From Clostridia bacterium (GTDB lineage: Bacteria; Bacillota; Clostridia; Christensenellales; Aristaeellaceae): a stretch of 64,000 nucleotides of DNA. A program made the position numbers and the translations under genes. The notes under the pieces were generated by a model, which was given only the letters and a program-made list of their open reading frames with translations, searched no databases and had not been told where the DNA came from. Every line of letters begins with the position of its first letter. The first letter of the stretch is position 1. The stretch lies in assembly GCA_017470145.1 (NCBI GenBank), contig JAFUFB010000030.1, positions 124,001-188,000 of the forward strand, in the 5' to 3' direction. Shown one piece after another: positions 26,588-34,499 of this stretch.

Positions 26588-27040
26588 TTATTTCTCCAGC
26601 GGGCTGACCCGCAGGGTCATGGTGGTGGACACCCCAGGGTACAGGCGAATGCTGATCTCCCGATCCCCGGTCTCCTTAATGGGATCCCCCAGGTCGATCT
26701 TCCGCTTGTCCGCGGCGTATCCATGCTGCTTCTCCAGGGCCTCGGCCACCTCCGCCGCGGTCACGCTGCCGTACAGCCGCCCCTGGGCGCCGCATTTGAT
26801 CTGCAGGTTGATGACCTTTCCCTTCAGGGCGTCGGCCTTGGCCTTCGCCTCGGCCAGGGCTTCCGCCTCCCGGGCGTCCTGAGCCGCGCGCTTCTTTTCA
26901 ATCTCCTTCAACGTCCCCGCCTTGGCTTCCACCGCCAGCTTCTGGGGAAAAAGGAAATTCCGGGCATATCCGTCGCTGACGTTCAGAATCTCGTCCCGCT
27001 TTCCAATATTTTTGACATCCTTCAGCAGTACAACCTTCAT
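26588..27040 (-). CDS. rplI: 50S ribosomal protein bL9
   Basis: 150 residues starting [36 protein letters not shown], the diagnostic L9 N-terminus. A Lys/Ala-rich connecting helix and a C-terminal domain ([16 protein letters not shown]) follow. GGAGAGG precedes ATG 27040; the extra 18 codons upstream are leader. It is the first gene of the rplI-dnaB-yhaM run. Confidence 0.96.
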   Translation of the reverse strand: MKVVLLKDVKNIGKRDEILNVSDGYARNFLFPQKLAVEAKAGTLKEIEKKRAAQDAREAEALAEAKAKADALKGKVINLQIKCGAQGRLYGSVTAAEVAEALEKQHGYAADKRKIDLGDPIKETGDREISIRLYPGVSTTMTLRVSPLEK

Positions 27041-27107
27041 GATGATTCCTCTCCCTTCCGCCTTGCGAAGGGTCAACAAAAAGCCCCTCCACACAGGAAA
27101 TCAATTT

Positions 27108-27136
27108 ATTCTATCCTATAAATAGTCAAATTGCAA
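27108..27136 (-). promoter_or_regulatory. rplI operon promoter
   Basis: Minus-strand TTGCAA (27136-27131), 17-bp spacer, TAGAAT (27113-27108). AT-rich repeats TGTAACAATT lie just upstream (about 27157-27196) and could act as an UP element. The leader contains a CCCTTC/GAAGGG hairpin. Confidence 0.75.
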
Positions 27137-27325
27137 GCCCCGAACGCAAATATTCCACATAATTTTGTAACAATTTGTAACAATTTTGTTGCCAGCAGCA
27201 CAGCCACGTCGCTTTCGGCAAAAGTTGATGAAAGTACTCTATGGAGCTTCCAGCGCGAGGAGTTGAATGGATTGAGAGAACCCCCGCACTACAAGGAAAG
27301 CGCAAGTTTTTGGAGGCCTCAGAAA

Positions 27326-27350
27326 CGCTCCCCCGCAAAACGAGGGAGCG
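27326..27350 (-). terminator. Possible terminator after the esterase gene
   Basis: CGCTCCC / GGGAGCG hairpin with an 11-nt loop followed on the minus strand by TTTC. It lies 26 bp past the restored esterase stop codon. Confidence 0.5.
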
Positions 27351-27375
27351 AAAGAGGATTGTCCATCAATGTCTT

Positions 27376-28198
27376 TTAAAAATCCAGAGTGTGCTGATCC
27401 GGATTCAGGGCTGCATGGCCCCGCTCCTCCAGCATCCAGTCCAGCACCACATGGCGAATCTCCTGCTCCCAGAAGTCCCAGGTGTGCCCGCCGGGGGGTG
27501 GTCCGCCAGGCATGCTCCACGCCCAAGTCCTTCAGCGCCTGATGGAATTTCTCATTGTCCGCCAGCAGGAAATCCTGCTCCCCGCAGGAAAGATACAGCC
27601 GGGGGAAGGCCTTTCCGGATTGGACCCGCTCCCGGGCCAGCTGCAGCGGATCCAGCTCCGTGCCTACCAGATGGTCCAGATCTCCGAACATGGCCCGGGC
27701 ATAGGGCTCGTTCATGGGGCCGGCGGTTCCCGTCCGGTTCTGCAGCGATTCCAGCAGCAGCGCGGAGGAAAAGGCGATAATCCCCCCGAAGGTATCCGCG
27801 TATTTCAGCCCCGTACGCAGGGCGCCGTATCCGCCCATGGAGAAGCCGCCGATCCAGGTATCCGCCCACCGGGGCGACAGGGGCAGCATAGCCCGGGTGG
27901 CCTCCACCAGCTCCTCCCCGATCCAGTGGGAAAAGTTGTTCATATAGTCCGGATGATCCAGGTAGAACCCGTTTTCGCCGTCGGGCATGACGACGCACAG
28001 GTTCCGGTCGTCGGCGTACCGCTGGATGCAGGAGCTGGTGACCCAGCTGGTGCTGTTGCCATAGATGCCGTGCAGCAGGTACAGGGTCCGAAAGGGAGCG
28101 CCGGTCTTCGCCGGATCCACATCCATGGGCAGAAAAACGTTGAAATGCGCCTTCCGCCCCAGCTTCTTTGATTTGTAATCCACCTGTAAAAATGCCAT
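27376..28198 (-). CDS. Esterase D-type alpha/beta hydrolase, frameshifted before the catalytic His
   Basis: The frame from ATG 28198 encodes a typical short-chain (tributyrin/feruloyl-like) esterase: LLHGIYGNSTSW, the nucleophile elbow GGFSMGGYGALR, and SCGEQDFLL. At a run of six G on the + strand (27493-27498) the frame is lost. With five G it would continue GGHTWDFWEQEIRHVVLDWMLEE and stop at TAA 27378-27376, restoring the catalytic-His motif GGHTWDFW. As written, translation runs in the wrong frame to 27239. This is a pseudogene, a slippage-dependent gene or an assembly error. No signal peptide, so cytoplasmic. Confidence 0.8.
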
Positions 28199-28302
28199 CT
28201 TCTTTCACGTCCTTTCTTGTCGTACGAAACAAGTTTTTTTCGCTTTTCTGAACCGAATCTTTCCCGGGAACGATAGTAAGATACAAAACTTGCACCATTC
28301 GT

Positions 28303-28812
28303 TTACTTCACAAGATGAAGCAGTGCCCATTCACCTTTGGGGATTCTTGAAACTTCTGTATACTTCTTGATAGCTGTGATCAAAACCGATGGATCGGAGA
28401 AATACTGCATGACGAAATCATAAGATTTCACACGATGCAGCTTCAGAACCACCATGCAGTATTCGCTGGGTTTCATGCCGGATTTCTTGAAATCTTCATA
28501 GCGATTCTCATTGAGAATAATCAACATTTCAATTTCAGGCGCTGTGACTACGTTAATCACATCCACCTTGTGTTCATAGGCTTTTCCAAGACGAAAATTC
28601 TCCCGTCTTGAATCAAGGATGCGGTAAACGGTAATCTTGCCGCTAAAACCTTTCCGCAAGTATCTGCTTTCAAATGTGCTGGCGCTGCGGCAGCGTAGCA
28701 CCTGTTCATCCAGCATTTCTTCTCTTTCAAATATCAGCCGGTGGTGATCCAGCAGAATGTCAATGATAGCGGTTTCTGCTGCGCCTTCAGCAATACAAGC
28801 CACATAGTTCAT
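28303..28812 (-). CDS. Small Toprim/RloB-like partner protein of the ATPase (candidate defence effector)
   Basis: 169 residues, no signal peptide. Toprim-like marks can be argued: an early Glu in CIAEGAAETAIIDILL, an acidic strand end VYRILDSRRENF, and VVTAPEIEMLIILNENRYEDF, which resembles the NPxFExWLLLH block of RloB-type proteins. The motifs are weaker than classical Toprim and the assignment is an inference. It starts 3 bp after the ATPase stop, with GGAGGG inside the ATPase's last codons, so the two are translationally coupled. Base composition is lower in GC than the housekeeping genes. Confidence 0.6.
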   Translation of the reverse strand: MNYVACIAEGAAETAIIDILLDHHRLIFEREEMLDEQVLRCRSASTFESRYLRKGFSGKITVYRILDSRRENFRLGKAYEHKVDVINVVTAPEIEMLIILNENRYEDFKKSGMKPSEYCMVVLKLHRVKSYDFVMQYFSDPSVLITAIKKYTEVSRIPKGEWALLHLVK

Positions 28813-28815
28813 CCG

Positions 28816-29991
28816 TCATCCCTCCTTCTTGAGGGCCAGACGGATGCTTTTTTTCAGGCTCATATAGGCTTCGTAGGTCGGCACAGTGCCTTCCAGAAAA
28901 CCGCTCTGATAAGCATCGCTTTTCTTGAGATCATTTCTTTTGAGAATATCAGACAAATTGTGAACCGTGATCCCGTCCCGATTGCGGATGATGTAAATGC
29001 AATCGTTCCGTTCAAATTCATCCAGCAATTCCGGATAATGGGTTGTAAAAATCAAAGTACCGCCCAAGCGATTCATCCCCGCATCCATGAAAAAGCGGAT
29101 CAGCGTTGCAACGATCTCTTTGTTGAAATGGTTTTCCAATTCATCAATGACCAAATATCCACCTGTTTTCAATACGCGGATGGCTAAAGTGAATGTAACG
29201 ATTCCCTTGATCGTGCCGGAGGAAAGATAATGATTTAATTCTGCTGGATCGGCAAGGAGGATCTCAGGCTTTCCCTTGAATTTCAGATGAACCGTAATCT
29301 TTTTATCCTCATGTGCGAAAGAAAGTTTTTCTACTGTCGGATCAAGAAAAGCAACAATGTCGAGTGGTATATCGTCTGAAACAGGCAACACCTTCATGTT
29401 GGTCAGAGATAACAAATCGGATATATGGATATGTTGCCGACGCTGCTTGTTGTAGGCGATGATAATGCTGGTATCGCTGGGAAGAAACGCTTCGTCATTG
29501 CTTCGAATGGCTGCGGGAGCAATACCATCAAAATCAAGCAGCTTCTTTTTTGTTGTCACAGATGAAGCAGGCTTTGTCCAAAGCCTTTCTTCTTTAATCG
29601 TGTATATAATCTCCCGGTTTTGATCTTGAAAGGATACGATCACTGTTTCCAATCGGCATATCTCGTCATTGTCCGAGTAAAAGCATATATTCAGCCTCAC
29701 TTTCTCCGCCGATCCAAGAATATCTCTCGTTTCGATATGATTGATAGGCTCGTTGTTCAGCAGATTCAGCGCAAGCAACACAACTTTCAGCATTGAGGTT
29801 TTTCCAGAAGCGTTGATACCGATCAAAGAAACCGCATTATTCAAATAAAAGGTGGAATCCTGACGCAGAAGATGAAGTTGATTCCGATCTGCTTCGCTGA
29901 CACGCTGCCCAGCATAAAACGTGATAAATAGTTCTTCCTTGAATAGCGGCAGCCCCTTGGCTGAAATGCTGAGAAGTTTCACGTGCATCAT
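28816..29991 (-). CDS. AAA/ABC-type ATPase, OLD/RloA-like (candidate defence sensor)
   Basis: 391 residues. Walker A GINASGKTS (58-65), an ABC-like signature LSSGTIKG (256-263), Walker B YLVIDELENHF (279-289) and a switch His in FTTHYPEL (~318) identify an SMC/ABC-class ATPase of the AAA_15/OLD group. The ~190-residue insert between Walker A and the signature is typical of defence ATPases (RloA, AriA, GajA). It has no nuclease domain of its own; the small downstream protein may supply it. Tandem ATGs at 29991 and 29988 sit against GGAAGG; GTG 29982 has better spacing. A strong promoter and leader hairpin lie upstream. Confidence 0.85.
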   Translation of the reverse strand: MMHVKLLSISAKGLPLFKEELFITFYAGQRVSEADRNQLHLLRQDSTFYLNNAVSLIGINASGKTSMLKVVLLALNLLNNEPINHIETRDILGSAEKVRLNICFYSDNDEICRLETVIVSFQDQNREIIYTIKEERLWTKPASSVTTKKKLLDFDGIAPAAIRSNDEAFLPSDTSIIIAYNKQRRQHIHISDLLSLTNMKVLPVSDDIPLDIVAFLDPTVEKLSFAHEDKKITVHLKFKGKPEILLADPAELNHYLSSGTIKGIVTFTLAIRVLKTGGYLVIDELENHFNKEIVATLIRFFMDAGMNRLGGTLIFTTHYPELLDEFERNDCIYIIRNRDGITVHNLSDILKRNDLKKSDAYQSGFLEGTVPTYEAYMSLKKSIRLALKKEG

Positions 29992-30000
29992 CCTTCCGGA

Positions 30001-30023
30001 TAAAAACGGTTTTTCCGTTTTTA
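30001..30023. promoter_or_regulatory. Hairpin in the leader of the ATPase/partner operon
   Basis: TAAAAACGG and CCGTTTTTA form a perfect 9-bp stem with a 5-nt loop. On the minus strand it sits between the transcription start and the ATPase Shine-Dalgarno; on the plus strand it is followed by ATTTTC and could end transcription toward the GH115 relic. Confidence 0.6.
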
Positions 30024-30038
30024 TTTTCTTTCAAAGCC

Positions 30039-30067
30039 ATTATAACCCACGAGAGAAAATTTATCAA
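30039..30067 (-). promoter_or_regulatory. Promoter of the ATPase/Toprim-like operon
   Basis: Minus-strand TTGATA (30067-30062), 17-bp spacer, perfect TATAAT (30044-30039). Confidence 0.82.
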
Positions 30068-30117
30068 CAGGAAATCTGTTTTTAATTCTTGAATTCTTGA
30101 CTCGTAGTGAGTGCAGA

Positions 30118-30266
30118 CTGATGAACCATCAATTCAACTGGGAACGGACGCACCTGCTCCCCCGGAGGAAACCCGGGTAACCCTGCAAAGCCACATCACC
30201 CGCCAGCTGGAGGACGAAGCCCTGGCCAATGGTGTGGGGGACGTCATCGAGTTGGAAAGAATTTAG
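30118..30266 (+). pseudogene. Decayed 3' end of a GH115 alpha-glucuronidase paralogue
   Basis: The + strand encodes PEETRVTLQSHITRQLED and EALANGVGDVIELERI followed by TAG, nearly identical to the C-terminus of the GH115 protein at 36332-38341. Similarity at DNA level reaches back to about 30118 (the QFDWER segment) but with a 1-bp frame break. Everything upstream of it is replaced by the promoter of the ATPase operon. It is divergent enough to be an old paralogue, not a recent copy. Confidence 0.85.
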
Positions 30267-30389
30267 TCAAAGGACCTTTCCCTGTACCTCCGCCCCGCGA
30301 AGCACAAGGCGGATCTGGAGAGCTGCCTGCAGACCGCGGATAAGAAGATATACGAGATCAAGCATCAGAAAAGGACCCGGAAAGGATAA
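30267..30389 (+). pseudogene. Fragment resembling the C-terminal end of a GGDEF protein
   Basis: In frame directly after the GH115-relic stop, 40 codons end at TAA 30387-30389. The stretch LESCLQTADKKIYEIKHQKR resembles the closing helix of GGDEF domains (ADxxMYxxK). There is no start or active-site region, so it is a remnant. Family assignment is tentative. Confidence 0.45.
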
Positions 30390-30390
30390 A

Positions 30391-30421
30391 AAGGAAGGAG
30401 CCGAATTCAGGCTCCTTCCTT
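30391..30421. terminator. Bidirectional terminator
   Basis: AAGGAAGGAGCC and GGCTCCTTCCTT form a 12-bp stem with a 7-nt loop; TTGTTT follows on + and TTTTTA on -. It ends the oxidoreductase operon on the minus strand. Confidence 0.9.
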
Positions 30422-30425
30422 TTGT

Positions 30426-31610
30426 TTACCAATTGGTCTGCCACCGATGGGAGTATTCCCCGGTGATATCATGGGCCATCCCTTGGCCGTCGTTCAGGGC
30501 TTTGGATTCCGCCTGCCGCTGGGCCAGCAGCTCATCGAACCGGGCTTCGTCCAGGGGCAGGGCCACGGGCCGGCCGCCTTCCCAGGAGGAAAGGTAGGCC
30601 GCGTTGGACAGGGTCAGCTCCTTCAGCCCGTCCTCCGCCGGGGAGAGCAGGGGCTCGCCCTTCAAAATCGCGTTGGCGAAATTCTGCAGGATGCCGGCGT
30701 GAGCCGTGGGCTCCGTGTCGGGGATCCAGTCGGAGTAATCATAGGGAATCTGGGCGAAGCTGACCTGGGAGGAGAAGCGGACTTCCTCCTCGTCCTCCCG
30801 CAGCTGCCACCGCCGGAGCTTCCCTTCCTCCAGCACCAGCTTGCCCCGGGTGCCGCTGATCTCCAGCCGATTGGTGCCGGGAGATTCGCCGGTGGAGGTA
30901 ATGAAGCACCCCGTGGCGCCGTTGGCGTATCGGACGAAGAGCGTCGCCTCGTCCTCCACCTCGATATGGTGATATTTGGCCAGATCACATCGGGCCGTTA
31001 TCTCCACGGGCATGCCGCAGATCCACTGCCACAGGTCCAGGTTGTGGGGCGCCTGATTCAGCAGCACGCCGCCCCCCTCTCCGCGCCAGGAGGCCCGCCA
31101 GTCCCCGCTGTCATAGTAATGCTGGGTGCGATACCAGTTGGTAATGATCCAGACGCTGCGCTTCAGCTGCCCCAGCTCTCCGCTGGCCACGATGTCCCGA
31201 GCCCGCTGGAAAATGGGGTTGGTCCGCTGGTTCAGCATCACCGCGAAAACCTTGCCCGCTTCCTTCCCGGCCTGGACCGCCTTCCGGGCTTCGGAAACCC
31301 GGATATCCAGGGGCTTTTCCGAAAGCGCGTGAAGGCCAGCTCCCAGGGCTTCCCGGGCGATAAGGCTATGCAGGGGATGGGGCACGGCGATGATCACCGC
31401 GTCGGCGGCGCCGGAGGCGATTAGCTGATGATAATCCGGAAAACGGAGCACCTCCGGCATTTCCCGCGCCGCCCAGGCCAGCCGGGCCGGATTGGTGTCA
31501 CAGACCGCGGTTAGCCGGGCTCCAACGATAGCGTAGGAATGGACGCATCGGGCATGGGCGGTGCCCATATGCCCGATGCCGATGACCGCGATACGAATTG
31601 CGTCGCTCAT
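30426..31610 (-). CDS. Gfo/Idh/MocA family oxidoreductase
   Basis: 394 residues. The Rossmann glycine motif is IAVIGIGHMGTAHAR, followed by LSEKPLD (the EKP catalytic Lys motif) and NQAPHNLDLWQW carrying the family His. The C-terminal half has the typical beta-sheet dimer domain. It oxidises or epimerises a sugar or sugar acid using NAD(P). It is about 35-40% similar by eye to the adjacent oxidoreductase, so the pair arose by duplication. It starts 2 bp after that gene's stop. Context (sugar importer, GH115) suggests uronic-acid or xylan-derived substrates, but this is inference. Confidence 0.9.
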   Translation of the reverse strand: MSDAIRIAVIGIGHMGTAHARCVHSYAIVGARLTAVCDTNPARLAWAAREMPEVLRFPDYHQLIASGAADAVIIAVPHPLHSLIAREALGAGLHALSEKPLDIRVSEARKAVQAGKEAGKVFAVMLNQRTNPIFQRARDIVASGELGQLKRSVWIITNWYRTQHYYDSGDWRASWRGEGGGVLLNQAPHNLDLWQWICGMPVEITARCDLAKYHHIEVEDEATLFVRYANGATGCFITSTGESPGTNRLEISGTRGKLVLEEGKLRRWQLREDEEEVRFSSQVSFAQIPYDYSDWIPDTEPTAHAGILQNFANAILKGEPLLSPAEDGLKELTLSNAAYLSSWEGGRPVALPLDEARFDELLAQRQAESKALNDGQGMAHDITGEYSHRWQTNW

Positions 31611-31612
31611 GC

Positions 31613-32779
31613 TCAGTAGGTGCCCTCCGTGTTGGCAAAGACGGCCTTGGTGGGCTCCTTGCGGCGGGAGGTAGCCACCCGCTTCATCAGCTCCTCATAG
31701 TACAGATGCTCGTCGAAGGGGATTTCCACCGCCTGGCCCAGGAAGGCGGACAGGTGCATGGCGTTGGACAGGGTCAGGCCGTTGATGCCCTCCTCGCCGC
31801 CGGCGATGAGAGGCTCGCCCCGCAGAATGGCGCCGGCGAAGGCCGCGAACACGCCCTGATGCTGGGGGTTGAGGCCGTCAGTTTCCACTTCGATCTCCTT
31901 GGCGGGCACTGTGCCGAAGGGAATGGTATTGGTCTTGGTCCAATCCTGCTCCAGCTGCTCCAGTTCCGCCAGGTACAGCTTATCCTTCTCCACCACCAGC
32001 TGGGCGCCGTCCATTTGCACCTCGAAGCGGTTGGAGCCGTGGGGATCGCCGGTGGAGGTAATGAAGACGCCGGTGTGCCCATCCTCATATTCCATGTAGG
32101 TGGTCACATCGTCTTCCACCTCCACATCGTGCCACTGACCATAGTGCATGAAGGACTGAACCTTCTTGGGCATGCCCAGAATCCACTGCCACAGATCCAG
32201 CTGATGGGGGCACTGGTTCAGCAGCACGCCGCCGCCCTCGCCGGACCAGGTGGCCCGCCAATCGCCGCTGTCATAGTAATACTGGCTGCGATACCAGTTG
32301 GTGATGAGCCAGTTGGCCCGGCGCACCCGGCCATACTTGCCACTCTGGATCAGCTCCCGCATCTTGCGATAGACGCAGTTGGTTCGCTGATTGAACATCA
32401 TGGCATAGACCACATCCGGGTATTTCTTCGCTTCCTCGTTCATCTCCCGAACCTGCTCCGTATAGACGCCGGCGGGCTTTTCGCACAGGACATGGATGCC
32501 CCGATGCAGGCACTCGATGACGTACTTCGGGTGATCATAATGAGGAATGGCCACGACGCAGGCGTCGATGAGCCCACTGTCCAGCATGGCCAGGGCGTCC
32601 TCAAAATAGGCGATGTCCGGGGAGACGTTCTCCCGGGCCCACTGCAGCCGGTCGGGATTCTTATCCGCGATGGCGGTCACCTGGATTTCGGGAACCCAGT
32701 TTTCCTTCACCAGGCGGCGGGCGTAGGTAGAGCCCTGGTTGCCGATGCCGATGATGCCGAGACGTACTTGATCAGACAT
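31613..32779 (-). CDS. Gfo/Idh/MocA family oxidoreductase
   Basis: 388 residues: LGIIGIGNQGSTYARRL (NAD-binding), LCEKPAGV (catalytic Lys), NQCPHQLDLWQWILG (catalytic His region). First gene of a two-gene operon, with AAGGAGG 9 bp before ATG 32779. It diverges from the sugar-binding-protein gene, so one regulatory region probably serves both. Substrate not readable from sequence. Confidence 0.9.
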   Translation of the reverse strand: MSDQVRLGIIGIGNQGSTYARRLVKENWVPEIQVTAIADKNPDRLQWARENVSPDIAYFEDALAMLDSGLIDACVVAIPHYDHPKYVIECLHRGIHVLCEKPAGVYTEQVREMNEEAKKYPDVVYAMMFNQRTNCVYRKMRELIQSGKYGRVRRANWLITNWYRSQYYYDSGDWRATWSGEGGGVLLNQCPHQLDLWQWILGMPKKVQSFMHYGQWHDVEVEDDVTTYMEYEDGHTGVFITSTGDPHGSNRFEVQMDGAQLVVEKDKLYLAELEQLEQDWTKTNTIPFGTVPAKEIEVETDGLNPQHQGVFAAFAGAILRGEPLIAGGEEGINGLTLSNAMHLSAFLGQAVEIPFDEHLYYEELMKRVATSRRKEPTKAVFANTEGTY

Positions 32780-32848
32780 GAATGGAGACCTCCTTCAACA
32801 TAATAAAAGCTGGTCCATCTGGAAGATCGCGATGTTTCTTCGGCCCCC

Positions 32849-32878
32849 ATTATAGCCGAATCAGAAGGGGAAAAACAA
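32849..32878 (-). promoter_or_regulatory. Promoter of the oxidoreductase pair
   Basis: Minus-strand TTGTTT (32878-32873), 18-bp spacer, TATAAT (32854-32849). Confidence 0.65.
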
Positions 32879-33066
32879 GTGTATCTTTTGCAAAGAAATG
32901 TAATCGTTTTGAAGCAGGGGCACCGAGGCTGGCTCGTTAATAGATTTGATAGAATAGAATGTAGCAACAGGCAATAAAATTTTACGTTCTATATTGACAT
33001 GTCCCAAATGTTAAAGATGAAAACGACATGTTGAAGCGTCGTAAAACAATAAGGAGGATCCCTGTT
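32879..33066. other. Divergent intergenic control region, xylan-type locus
   Basis: AT-rich stretch between the oxidoreductases and the importer. On + it holds TTGACA at 32994 without a convincing -10 at the right distance, and two GACATGT motifs (32996 and 33025) that might be half-sites. No LacI-like palindrome like those of the mannan locus is visible. AAGGAGG precedes ATG 33067. Confidence 0.4.
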
Positions 33067-34407
33067 ATGAAGAAGATTGTTGCTCTGTTCCTGTCCCTGG
33101 CGCTGCTGCTGGGCATGACCTCCGCTTTCGCGGACGATCTGAAGATCGGTACCTATGATCTGGCCAACGCCGGCGACATCGAGCTGGGCTTCGGCTGGTG
33201 GGGCAATCAGGTTCGCGACGCCGCGACCGCCGACGCCCTGAACTATCTGACCGAGAATTATCCCAACATCACCTTCAACACCAACGCTCAGAACTGGTCC
33301 AACTACTGGGCCCTGATGCTGACCGCCGCGGCGGACAACAGCCTGCCGGATCTGATGCAGCAGGACTACGCCTACATCGAGCAGTGGGCTGCCGCCGATG
33401 ATCTGCTGGACCTGACTCCCTACGTGGAGAGCGGCGCCCTGGATCTGAGCGGCCTGAGCCAGAACATCATCGACACCGGCAAGGTGGGCGATAAGCTGGT
33501 TGCGGTTTGCGCCGGCGTGAATGCCCCCGCCCTGCTGTACAACAAGACCCTGACCGACGAGCTGGGCATCGAGGTTCCCGTGAACCTGACCTGGGCCAAG
33601 TTCGAAGAGATCACCAAGCAGATCATGGCCGCGAAGGACGGCGGATATCGCGTCATCTATGGCCAGGGCAACTCCGAGAACTATCCCACCTATTACGCTC
33701 GCGGCCTGGGCAAGACGGCCCTGTTCGAAGCGGAAGGCACGACCCTGACCGCCGAGGAAGCCGCCGGCTACTACAAGCTGATGCTGGACGGCGTGGCCGA
33801 AGGCTGGATGTTCAACACCGATGAAATCGCCAACGTGAACGTGGACGATATCGCCCAGAGCCCCATGGTCTTCGGCGCCACCCCCGACGTCCGCACCTGG
33901 TGCTCCATCGCCTTCTCCAACCAGATCGCTGCTTTCAACGCTGCCGCCCAGGCGGATGGCATTGAATTGGGCATCTGCTCCTGGCCCAGCGATGATCCGG
34001 TGGCCTCCAACTACATGAAGCCCGGTCAGTTCTTCTCCGTCACCACCGACAGCAAGAACCCCGACGCGGCTGTGGCTGTGCTGAACTACCTGATCAACGA
34101 TCCCCAGGCCAACATCCTGCTGAAGGCCGAGCGCGGCGTGCCCGCCAACAGCTCCGTGGCTGCTGAAATCGCGGAAGAAGTAAACAAGATCGATCCTACC
34201 TACGGCGTGGCCGTGGATTACCTGGCCGTCGTGGAAGACAACAGCTCCCCCATCTTCGCGCCCCTGCCCAGCTACGTTGGCGAAGTGAACGCGGACGTGC
34301 TGAAGCGGCTGAGCGACGAAGCCCTGCTGAAGAATCCGGCCTACACGGCGGAAGAGCTGGGCGCTGACTTTGTCGAGTCCACCAACGATATCGCCTCCAA
34401 CTACTAA
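33067..34407 (+). CDS. Sugar ABC transporter substrate-binding protein (family 1)
   Basis: 446 residues. A Sec signal peptide (MKKIVALFLSLALLLGMTSAFA) is cut before DDLKIG; there is no lipobox Cys. The mature protein has family-1 oligosaccharide-binder features: repeated Trp/Tyr (GWWGNQ, NWSNYWAL), LPDLMQQDYAYIEQW and ALLYNKTLTDELGI. It is followed by two permeases but no ATPase, so a shared MsmX-type ATPase is expected. ATG 33067 is chosen for its Shine-Dalgarno and signal peptide; the frame upstream to 33028 is leader. Ligand inferred to be a xylan-derived oligosaccharide from GH115 and acetylesterase neighbours. Confidence 0.88.
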   Translation: MKKIVALFLSLALLLGMTSAFADDLKIGTYDLANAGDIELGFGWWGNQVRDAATADALNYLTENYPNITFNTNAQNWSNYWALMLTAAADNSLPDLMQQDYAYIEQWAAADDLLDLTPYVESGALDLSGLSQNIIDTGKVGDKLVAVCAGVNAPALLYNKTLTDELGIEVPVNLTWAKFEEITKQIMAAKDGGYRVIYGQGNSENYPTYYARGLGKTALFEAEGTTLTAEEAAGYYKLMLDGVAEGWMFNTDEIANVNVDDIAQSPMVFGATPDVRTWCSIAFSNQIAAFNAAAQADGIELGICSWPSDDPVASNYMKPGQFFSVTTDSKNPDAAVAVLNYLINDPQANILLKAERGVPANSSVAAEIAEEVNKIDPTYGVAVDYLAVVEDNSSPIFAPLPSYVGEVNADVLKRLSDEALLKNPAYTAEELGADFVESTNDIASNY

Positions 34408-34441
34408 TCCCTATGGCGGTATCCCTGAGTTAATCTAAGAA

Positions 34442-34464
34442 GGGGGCGGTGTTCCACCGCCCCC
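34442..34464 (+). terminator. Intercistronic hairpin between binding protein and permease genes
   Basis: GGGGGCGGTG - TTC - CACCGCCCCC followed by TTTCTC. It probably lets only part of transcription reach the permeases while stabilising the binding-protein mRNA. Confidence 0.75.
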
Positions 34465-34499
34465 TTTCTCGAACAACAACGGAGGAGGAGATTCGGCTT

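Noticed and set aside
27239-27375. C-terminal extension of the esterase to 27239
   Set aside because: This is out-of-frame translation after the G6 tract; the sequence has no family likeness and the true stop is at 27376-27378.
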